From: an uncultured Chloroflexota bacterium
GTDB taxonomy: Bacteria; Chloroflexota; Limnocylindria; Limnocylindrales; CSP1-4
DNA: 5,300 bases
Direction: 5' to 3'
Assembly (NCBI GenBank): GCA_903928275.1
Contig: CAIYQJ010000396.1
Location: forward strand, 1-5,300
Position numbers and translations under genes: made by a program. How positions within the stretch are numbered: position 1 is the stretch's first letter; every line of letters starts with the position of its first letter. Shown here piece by piece: positions 1-5,300 of this stretch. The notes under the pieces were generated by a model. The model was not told the DNA's origin and did no database searches. It saw only the letters and a list, made by a program, of their open reading frames with translations.

Positions 1-240
1 TACCCCCCCGCCCTGGCGGGCGCGGGGGGCGGGGGGGGGGCCGCCGCTGCGGTCGCCACGGTCGACGTCGGCCAGATCGACGTGACCGGCGGCGGCCAGG
101 GATACGCCTCACCACCGACCCTGGCGATCACTGATGGCGTCGGCACGGGCCGCTACGCCTCCGCCATCGCCACCGTCGCCGCCGCGGGCGCGGTCACCGC
201 CATCACCGTCACTGATCCCGGGGCCGGCTACCTGACCCCG
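1..240 (+). repeat. Glycine-rich GY protein repeats at the oxidase N-terminal side
   Basis: The translation shows degenerate repeats whose units run from a GY to the next GY: Y-x-PP-x-L, then a Gly/Ala stretch, then ATV, then I-x-V-T and G-x-GY. The tyrosines fall at bases 1, 103 and 229, giving units of 34 and 42 codons, and a third unit decays after GYLTPG. The window opens inside a unit, so more copies probably lie upstream. Such Gly/Val/Thr-rich repeats occur in large secreted bacterial proteins and are likely beta-structured spacers. No enzymatic residues are seen. The repetition is visible in protein sequence and is poor at DNA level. Confidence 0.7.
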
Positions 241-3200
241 GGGATCAAGAAGTTCGTCGACACGCTGCCCGGCCTCGGGGCGCCCGTCCGCGGACAGTCG
301 GACTACATCCCGGTCGCCGTCGCCGACACGACGACGTATCCCGGCACCGACTACTACGAGATCGCGGTCGTCCAGTACCGCCATCAGTTCAGCTCCCAGT
401 CCCAGCTGCCGGCGACGCTCCTGCGCGGCTACGTCCAGCTCTCGACGACCAAGGTGCCGGGTCTCCAGGTCCCCCTGAGCAACGCGAACTTCGCCGGTGA
501 GGACACCGCGATCTACCTGCCCGACGGCGTGACTCGTGCCTACGGCGTGGACCACCCCCACTACCTGGGCCCGGTCATCACCGCCACGAAGAACAGACCC
601 GTCCGGGTCCTGTTCCGCGACCTGCTGCCTACCGGTGTCGCAGGGGACCTGTTCCTTCCCGTCGACACCACGCTCATGGGATCCGGCATGGGCCCGGACA
701 TGGTGACGCTCGACGCGAACAACGTCCCCATGGACATGGCGCCGGACGAAGGCATTGTCACGGACGGCATCCGCAACCCCATGTGCGGTGAGACCCCGAA
801 GCCGAAGGGGGCCTGCTACACGGAGAACCGCGCCACCCTGCATCTCCACGGCGGCATCACCCCGTGGATCAGCGACGGCACGCCGCACCAGTGGATCACT
901 CCTGCGGACGAGAAGACTCCGTACGCCGAGGGCGTCAGCGTCACGAACGTGCCCGACATGCCCGACCCGGGGCCCGGGGCGCAGACGTTCTTCTACACGA
1001 ACCAGCAGAGCGCCCGCTTCATGTGGATCCACGACCACACGTGGGGCATCACCCGCCTGAACGTCTACGCGGGCGAAGCCACGGCCTACATGCTCACGGA
1101 CGACACGGAGAAGAGGCTGATCGCCGACGGGACCATCCCCGATGCGGCCTCGACCATCCCGCTCATCATCCAGGACAAGACGTTCGTGCCGGCGAAGGTG
1201 GGATCGACCGACCCCGCGGTGAAGCTGGCGTCGACCGACCCGACCTGGGACGCCGCCAACTGGGGCGGCCTCGGCAGCCTATGGGTCCCCCACGTCTACA
1301 TGCCGGCCCAGAACCCGAGCAGTCCCACGGGCCAGAACCCCTTCGGACGCTGGATCTACGGCGCCTGGTTCTGGCCGCCGGCCGGGGACGCGAAGTACCA
1401 GCCGATCGCCAACCCGTACTTCAAGTCGTCGTGCGACGTCAGCAAGTCCGCGACCTGGACCTACCCTACCGTCCCGTTCTGCGAACCGGCCGTGATCCCG
1501 AGCACGCCGAACGTCTCCGTGGGGATGGAGGCGTTCAACGACACGCCGGTCGTGAACGGCGTCGTCTACCCGAAGACCTCTGTCGACCCGAAGCCGTACC
1601 GGCTCCGGATCCTCAACGCCGCCAACGACCGCACCTGGAACCTGCAGTGGTACGTAGCCGACCCGCGGACCGGGACCCTCAGCGAGGTGGCCCTCAACGC
1701 CGAGCAGGTCGCTGCCGCGCAACTCGACCCGAACGTCTGGCCCCTGCCCGACACGAACTGGAGCCCGGCCGGCCCCGACTGGGTCCAGATCGGCTCGGAG
1801 GGCGGGTTCCTGCCGGCGCCCGCCGTGGTCCCGAACCAGCCGATCACCTGGATCACCGATCCCACCCGGTTCGACTTCGGCAACGTGGACAAGCACGCGC
1901 TGGTCCTCGCGCCCGCGGAGCGCGCCGACGTCATCGTCGACTTCTCGCAGTACCGGGGCAAGACCCTGATCCTCTACAACGACGCCCCGGCCGCCTACCC
2001 TGCTGCCGCCGCCACGTACGACTACTACACGGGTCACGCGGACATGACGGCCAGCGGCGGCGCGCCGACCACGCTGCCCGGCTACGGCCCCAACACCCGC
2101 ACGATCATGCAGGTCACGGTCTCGACCAACGAGCCCGCCGAGGAGTTCGATCGCCCCGGCACGTCGAATGACGGCTTCGGCCGTCTCAACGCCGCCTTCG
2201 CCCACCACGCCGACGGCTCGGGCGTGTTCGAGTCGTCGCAGAACCCCATCATCGTCGGCCAGGCCGCGTACAACTCGGCATACGGCACGAACTTTGCGGC
2301 CGACGGCTGGTGCAGCGCCCCCGCCAATGCGAGCTCCGCCTGCGACGGGTTCGCGCGGATCCAGCAGCAGGCCGGGGACCTGTTCAAGTTCAACACGCTG
2401 CTCAAGGGCACGAACGGCACGCTCGCCATCCCCATCCAACCCAAGGCGCTCCATGACGAGGCGAACTCGGCCAGCTTCGACGAGTTCGGGCGGATGACCG
2501 CGAATCTGGGCCTGGAGGCACCGGGCGCGACGCCGAACAACCAGACGATCGTCCTCTTCCCCTACGTGAACCCGCCGACCGAGACGTTCGACGCCTCGGG
2601 TCTCCCGAGCGGCCTGGACGTCACGCCGATCGCGTCCGCGGTAGACGGCACGCAGATCTGGAAGATCACGCACAACGGCGTGGACACCCACCCCATCCAC
2701 TTCCACCTGTACGACGTCCAGGTGATCAACCGGGTCACGTGGGACAACATCATCATGCCGCCCGACGCCAACGAGCTCGGGTGGAAGGAGACGGTGCGGC
2801 TCAGCCCGCTCGAGGACACGATCGTGGCGGTGCGGCCTGTCATCCCGGTCCTGCCGTGGCCGATCCCGGACAGCGTCCGCCTGCTCAACCCGATGATGCC
2901 CATCCACGCGCAGGGCGACCCCAACAGCGTTCTCGGGGTCGAAGCCGGCTTCAACAACGTGGACCTGATGGGGAATCCGCTCACGACGCCAGTCGCGAAC
3001 GAGATGACGAACTTCGGATGGGAGTACGTCTACCACTGCCACATCCTCGGGCACGAGGAGATGGACATGATGCGGCCGGTCGTGGTGAACGTCCCCAAGG
3101 ATCGTCCGTTCGCACCGCTGCTGACGTTCACCCTGGGCAGCGTCGACCTCACCTGGTCGGATGGCACCCCGCCGGTGCCGCATGACGACCCGACCTCGAC

Positions 3201-4440
3201 CAGTCCGCGACGCGAGACCGGCTTCAGGGTGGAACGGGCCACGGTGACGAATGGCGTCGTGGGGCCGTTCGTGACGATCGCGACGCTTGCGAAGAACGTC
3301 ACGACGTACAGGGACGACCCGGACAATTCCCTCGTCTACCAGTACCGCATCACCGCGTTCAACGCAAAGGGCGACGGCCCCTCGAACACGATCACGGTCT
3401 ACGCGACCCCGAGCGCTCCCGCGATCACGCAGCAGCCGACGAACCAGACGGCAGCCGCGGGGTCGAGCGTCTCTTTCTCCGCGAGCGCGACCGGGTTCCC
3501 GACGCCGACCATCGGATGGCAGGTGTCCAGGGACCGCGGCGCCACGTGGACTCCCATCGCGGGCGCGACGAGCGCCACCTACACGTTCACCGCCCGCGGC
3601 ACGGAGGCCGGGACGGCGAGCGAGACCGGCAACCTGTACCGCACCGTCTTCACGAACAGCGAAGGCGTCGCGACGACCGCCTCCGCCAGGATCCTGGTGA
3701 CCGGGACCGCGCCGACACCCACACCCGCGCCGACGCCCACACCCACACCCCCACCGTACCCGACCGCGCCGCCGTACCCGACGGCACCCCCGGCCCCGAC
3801 ACCGGCCCCGACAACCACCCCGACCCCGACCTCCGCTCCGGCGCCCACACCCATCCCCGGGACGGGCAGGACGGCCCAGGTCATCACGTTCAACCTCCCG
3901 GCGACGGGTGCGGTCGGCTCGAACGTCGCGCTCACCGGCTTCGCGAGCTCCGGCCTGCCGGTCGGCTACGTGTCGTCGACGCCGGCCGTCTGCACGGTCT
4001 CCGGCACCACGCTCTCGCTCATCCACGTCGGGACCTGTTCGGTCACGGCGTCGCAACCGGGTGACGGCGCCGCGTGGGCGGCCGCGACGCCGCTGCCCGC
4101 CTCGATGGCGGTCACGGCCGCGGCGGCCAAGGTCACGCTCACCCAGCGGATCAGCGTCAACGGGAAGTCGTTCACCGGTTCCACGATCCCGGTGGCCCGC
4201 AAGGCCGCCATCGTCGATCGGCTCACGACGACGCGAGCGCTCGCCGGCACCACCGTCGAGATCTGGTGGCGCCCAGTGGGCGCCACCTGGAAGAAGCTCA
4301 CCACGCGGCGGGTCGGCCCCACCGGCCAGGCCAGGTACGCCTTCGCGGCATCACGGACGGCTGCCTACCGGTGGCGGTTCACCGGCTCGACCGGCCGTGC
4401 CGCCGCGTGGAGCACGCCGGTGACCATCCGCGTGCAGTAG
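1..4440 (+). CDS. Giant secreted multicopper oxidase, MofA/OmpB-like (5' end outside window)
   Basis: Likely an extracytoplasmic oxidase that couples one-electron oxidation of a substrate to reduction of O2 to water. Codons are numbered from base 1; 1479 are visible and the start lies upstream. All four copper motifs occur in canonical order: HLHG (H281, H283), HDH (H344, H346), HPIHFH (H897, H900, H902) and HCHILGHEEMDM (H1012, C1013, H1014, H1018, axial M1023). This is a full type 1 plus trinuclear ligand set. The phrases PWISDGTPHQW and NVPDMPDPGPG resemble, from memory, the large MofA (Leptothrix) and OmpB (Geobacter) oxidases. Other parts are GY repeats (1-80), FN3 (about 1034-1140), Ig-like (1141-1235), Thr/Pro stalk (1236-1286), a VCTVSG-type beta repeat (about 1291-1372) and a C-terminal Ig-like module (1377-1479). 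Eight of nine cysteines form close pairs. No sortase motif or C-terminal membrane helix is seen; any signal peptide would be upstream. Substrate is unknown; Mn(II) or Fe(II) is only a family-based guess. Confidence 0.93.
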   Translation, partial: YPPALAGAGGGGGAAAAVATVDVGQIDVTGGGQGYASPPTLAITDGVGTGRYASAIATVAAAGAVTAITVTDPGAGYLTPGIKKFVDTLPGLGAPVRGQSDYIPVAVADTTTYPGTDYYEIAVVQYRHQFSSQSQLPATLLRGYVQLSTTKVPGLQVPLSNANFAGEDTAIYLPDGVTRAYGVDHPHYLGPVITATKNRPVRVLFRDLLPTGVAGDLFLPVDTTLMGSGMGPDMVTLDANNVPMDMAPDEGIVTDGIRNPMCGETPKPKGACYTENRATLHLHGGITPWISDGTPHQWITPADEKTPYAEGVSVTNVPDMPDPGPGAQTFFYTNQQSARFMWIHDHTWGITRLNVYAGEATAYMLTDDTEKRLIADGTIPDAASTIPLIIQDKTFVPAKVGSTDPAVKLASTDPTWDAANWGGLGSLWVPHVYMPAQNPSSPTGQNPFGRWIYGAWFWPPAGDAKYQPIANPYFKSSCDVSKSATWTYPTVPFCEPAVIPSTPNVSVGMEAFNDTPVVNGVVYPKTSVDPKPYRLRILNAANDRTWNLQWYVADPRTGTLSEVALNAEQVAAAQLDPNVWPLPDTNWSPAGPDWVQIGSEGGFLPAPAVVPNQPITWITDPTRFDFGNVDKHALVLAPAERADVIVDFSQYRGKTLILYNDAPAAYPAAAATYDYYTGHADMTASGGAPTTLPGYGPNTRTIMQVTVSTNEPAEEFDRPGTSNDGFGRLNAAFAHHADGSGVFESSQNPIIVGQAAYNSAYGTNFAADGWCSAPANASSACDGFARIQQQAGDLFKFNTLLKGTNGTLAIPIQPKALHDEANSASFDEFGRMTANLGLEAPGATPNNQTIVLFPYVNPPTETFDASGLPSGLDVTPIASAVDGTQIWKITHNGVDTHPIHFHLYDVQVINRVTWDNIIMPPDANELGWKETVRLSPLEDTIVAVRPVIPVLPWPIPDSVRLLNPMMPIHAQGDPNSVLGVEAGFNNVDLMGNPLTTPVANEMTNFGWEYVYHCHILGHEEMDMMRPVVVNVPKDRPFAPLLTFTLGSVDLTWSDGTPPVPHDDPTSTSPRRETGFRVERATVTNGVVGPFVTIATLAKNVTTYRDDPDNSLVYQYRITAFNAKGDGPSNTITVYATPSAPAITQQPTNQTAAAGSSVSFSASATGFPTPTIGWQVSRDRGATWTPIAGATSATYTFTARGTEAGTASETGNLYRTVFTNSEGVATTASARILVTGTAPTPTPAPTPTPTPPPYPTAPPYPTAPPAPTPAPTTTPTPTSAPAPTPIPGTGRTAQVITFNLPATGAVGSNVALTGFASSGLPVGYVSSTPAVCTVSGTTLSLIHVGTCSVTASQPGDGAAWAAATPLPASMAVTAAAAKVTLTQRISVNGKSFTGSTIPVARKAAIVDRLTTTRALAGTTVEIWWRPVGATWKKLTTRRVGPTGQARYAFAASRTAAYRWRFTGSTGRAAAWSTPVTIRVQ
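31..40 (+). repeat. Ten-G homopolymer inside the oxidase reading frame
   Basis: Ten consecutive G residues follow a six-G run at 24-29 and GGG at 18-20. They encode part of a glycine run in the first visible GY repeat. The frame across the tract fits the protein repeat pattern on both sides (Y-x-P before, AxAxV-ATV after), so the tract as given keeps the frame. It is a possible slippage or sequencing-error site, and the clustered G-runs could form a G-quadruplex. Confidence 0.6.
3706..3858 (+). repeat. Thr/Pro/Tyr-rich stalk with a duplicated PPYPTA unit
   Basis: Codons 1236-1286 of the oxidase alternate proline with threonine and alanine (PTPAPTPTPT, PTPAPTTTPTPT). Within the segment an 18-base unit encoding PPYPTA occurs twice in tandem, at 3751-3768 and 3769-3786, differing only at synonymous third positions. 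Such segments usually act as stiff, extended spacers in secreted or wall-spanning proteins and are often glycosylated in Actinomycetota. The stalk separates the catalytic, FN3 and Ig-like part from the last two beta modules, suggesting that these modules are held away from the enzyme. Confidence 0.85.
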
Positions 4441-4466
4441 CGACGCTCCCACACGGTAGCGGGAAT

Positions 4467-4494
4467 GTCGGGGCCGGCAGCGGCCGGCCCCGAC
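4467..4494 (+). terminator. Perfect 12-bp GC hairpin between oxidase and doxX (attenuator or processing stem)
   Basis: Bases 4467-4478 (GTCGGGGCCGGC) are the exact reverse complement of 4483-4494, with a 4-base AGCG loop. Allowing one bulged C, the stem extends outward by two more pairs. It begins 26 bases after the oxidase stop codon and ends 4 bases before the doxX Shine-Dalgarno. There is no T-run after the stem, so a classical intrinsic terminator is not supported. It may act as a partial terminator, a 3' stabiliser of the oxidase mRNA, or a structure that limits translation of the next gene. The hairpin is certain; its role is inferred. Confidence 0.5.
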
Positions 4495-4498
4495 CATC

Positions 4499-4504
4499 GG
4501 GAGG
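4499..4504 (+). promoter_or_regulatory. Shine-Dalgarno sequence of doxX
   Basis: GGGAGG lies 6 bases before the ATG at 4511, a standard spacing, and fixes this ATG as the start. Only 4 bases separate it from the hairpin, so a ribosome binding here would sit against the base of that stem. Confidence 0.85.
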
Positions 4505-4510
4505 CGAGCC

Positions 4511-5095
4511 ATGAGCACGCAGGCATACGCTGTCGCGAGGCCTGCTGAGCGGGTCGCGTGGAAGGATCGCGCGCTCGCGGGCCTTCTCGTGGTGCAGGTC
4601 ATCGTCGGCTTCGAGTTCTTCTGGACGGTGCTGGTGAAGCTCGTCCGCGGAGGCTTCGTCACCGGCCTGGCCGCGGACCTGCAGGACAGGGTGCAGAAGG
4701 CTCCGGACTGGTATCGCTCGCTCGCGGAGAGCGTGATCATCCCCAACGCCAGCCTGTTCGGCTACCTCATCCTCATCGGCGAGCTCTTCGTTGGCATCAC
4801 GCTGATCGCCACCGCCATCGTGTGGCTCCTGCGCTGGGAAAGGCTGTCGCTGACGGCGCGACGCACGCTCGTCGGCCTCATCATCCTGGCCGCCGCCGCG
4901 GCGCTGGCGATGAACCTCAACTACCACATCGCGAACGGCGCGGCGAACCCGTGGCAGCTGCCCGAGGGCGTGTTCGACGAGGGCGTGGACCTCAACACGG
5001 TGTTCTCGCTCATCGACGCCACCATCCTCGTGGTGATGGCGGGAGTCATGGTGTCGCTGCGCGGCGGAGCCCCGCCGACCGCCGATCCGTCCTGA
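4511..5095 (+). CDS. DoxX-family four-helix membrane protein
   Basis: A 194-residue integral membrane protein. Four hydrophobic segments are visible at about residues 21-44, 81-107, 119-137 and 161-183. Basic residues cluster before helix 1 (R10, R14, K18, R20) and between helices 2 and 3 (R108, R111, R117, R118), which predicts both ends in the cytoplasm. Length, the four-helix plan, the Gly/Leu-rich second helix (GYLILIGELFVG) and the NLNYHIANG...NPW segment (135-148) match DoxX/DoxD-type proteins. Relatives include the DoxD subunit of archaeal thiosulfate:quinone oxidoreductase and mycobacterial DoxX, which works with SodA and SseA in a redox complex. The exact reaction here is unknown. 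The protein has no cysteines and no haem motif. It follows the oxidase on the same strand after 70 bases with no clear promoter, so co-transcription is likely and a redox partnership is possible. The start is supported by GGGAGG upstream. Confidence 0.82.
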   Translation: MSTQAYAVARPAERVAWKDRALAGLLVVQVIVGFEFFWTVLVKLVRGGFVTGLAADLQDRVQKAPDWYRSLAESVIIPNASLFGYLILIGELFVGITLIATAIVWLLRWERLSLTARRTLVGLIILAAAAALAMNLNYHIANGAANPWQLPEGVFDEGVDLNTVFSLIDATILVVMAGVMVSLRGGAPPTADPS

Positions 5096-5103
5096 CGGAG
5101 AGC

Positions 5104-5116
5104 GGCGCTCGGCGCC
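5104..5116 (+). terminator. Small GC hairpin after doxX
   Basis: GGCGC, a TCG loop and GCGCC form a 5-bp stem beginning 8 bases after the doxX stop. No T-run follows. In DNA this GC-rich, so short a stem may be chance; it is recorded only because it is the sole candidate for an end-of-operon signal in the window. Confidence 0.2.
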
Positions 5117-5235
5117 TCACACGGCGATGACGACCTTCTCCCGAGCGCGGCCGGATCCCAGGTCACCGGAGCGCTGCGAGAACGGCGGCCGGCGACGATC
5201 CCGCGTCCGTCCGTGCCGAGCCGCGCGCGGTGGCG

Positions 5236-5300
5236 ATGCCGGACGCGATCCTGCGGGATCTCGGGCCGTCGGGCCTCTCCGTCGGCGGCCGCCCCCTCGA
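5236..5300 (+). CDS. Possible start of a further gene, cut by the right edge
   Basis: From ATG 5236 (or GTG 5230 in the same frame) the frame stays open to the window end and reads MPDAILRDLGPSGLSVGG and onward. Third codon positions are almost all G or C from about 5179, which favours coding over the other frames. However, there is no convincing Shine-Dalgarno before either start, and only about 20 residues are visible. The product is not recognised. The stretch 5096-5235 holds nothing else that can be supported beyond the small hairpin near its left end. Confidence 0.22.
   Translation, partial: MPDAILRDLGPSGLSVGGRPL

Noticed and set aside
82..84. GTG at 82 as the oxidase start codon
   Set aside because: The frame is open back to base 1, the upstream codons continue the GY repeat pattern, and there is no Shine-Dalgarno or signal peptide after this GTG. 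It is an internal valine.
864..2171. Plus-strand frame of about 435 codons overlapping the oxidase
   Set aside because: It is rich in Arg, His, Pro and Gly without domain signals, and is the shifted-frame shadow of the cupredoxin core.
3034..3069. HCHILGHEEMDM region as a haem-binding motif
   Set aside because: There is no CxxCH. The residues match the type 1 and type 3 copper ligands of multicopper oxidases exactly.
3706..3858. Thr/Pro tract as a DNA satellite or CRISPR-like array
   Set aside because: The periodicity is at codon level and in frame, with only one two-copy 18-base unit; there are no regular spacers.
1279..4056. Very long open frame on the minus strand opposite the oxidase (about 925 codons)
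   Set aside because: Its translation is an Arg/Gly/Asp-rich low-complexity string with no recognisable domain. It lies wholly opposite a gene with all copper motifs. Long antisense frames are expected where codon third positions are almost always G or C.
4441..4510. Separate promoter for doxX in the gap
   Set aside because: No -10/-35-like pair could be seen, and most of the 70 bases are taken up by the hairpin and the Shine-Dalgarno. A promoter inside the 3' end of the oxidase gene cannot be excluded.
5117..5300. Minus-strand frame ending at 5117 with a plausible C-terminus (EKVVIAV)
   Set aside because: Only the last 20 or so codons have the expected G/C third positions. Further into the frame the codons are unlike the neighbouring genes and the translation is Arg-rich, while the plus-strand signal is better there.

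Overview
The window comes from a very GC-rich bacterial genome in which third codon positions are almost always G or C. Codon usage, the Ig-like C-terminal modules and the Thr/Pro stalk suggest Actinomycetota or a high-GC Chloroflexota. This placement is an inference, because there is no rRNA or other taxonomic marker here. No tRNA, CRISPR array, transposase or prophage gene is visible.

Layout: (1) Bases 1-4440 (+) are one long reading frame, open at the left edge, for a giant multicopper oxidase of the MofA / OmpB type (large secreted oxidases known from Leptothrix and Geobacter). In order it has glycine-rich GY repeats, a cupredoxin core with all four copper-ligand motifs, an FN3 domain, an Ig-like domain, a Thr/Pro/Tyr-rich stalk, a Cys-paired beta repeat and a C-terminal Ig-like module. 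(2) A 70-base intergenic gap holds a perfect 12-bp GC hairpin, followed after 4 bases by a Shine-Dalgarno sequence. (3) Bases 4511-5095 (+) encode a four-helix DoxX-family membrane protein. (4) Bases 5096-5300 carry a small hairpin and perhaps the first codons of another gene running off the right edge.

How they may work together: the oxidase is predicted to act outside the membrane, taking electrons from a substrate (metal ion or organic; Mn(II) or Fe(II) are family-based guesses) and passing them to O2. The DoxX protein lies directly downstream on the same strand with no obvious promoter of its own, so the two are probably co-transcribed. DoxX/DoxD proteins are linked to quinone and thiol redox in other systems, so a membrane partner for the oxidase is plausible but unproven. 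The most notable points are the oxidase-DoxX pairing, the strict pairing of every cysteine other than the copper ligand, the roughly 550-residue gap between the second and third copper motifs, and the hairpin set against the doxX ribosome binding site.
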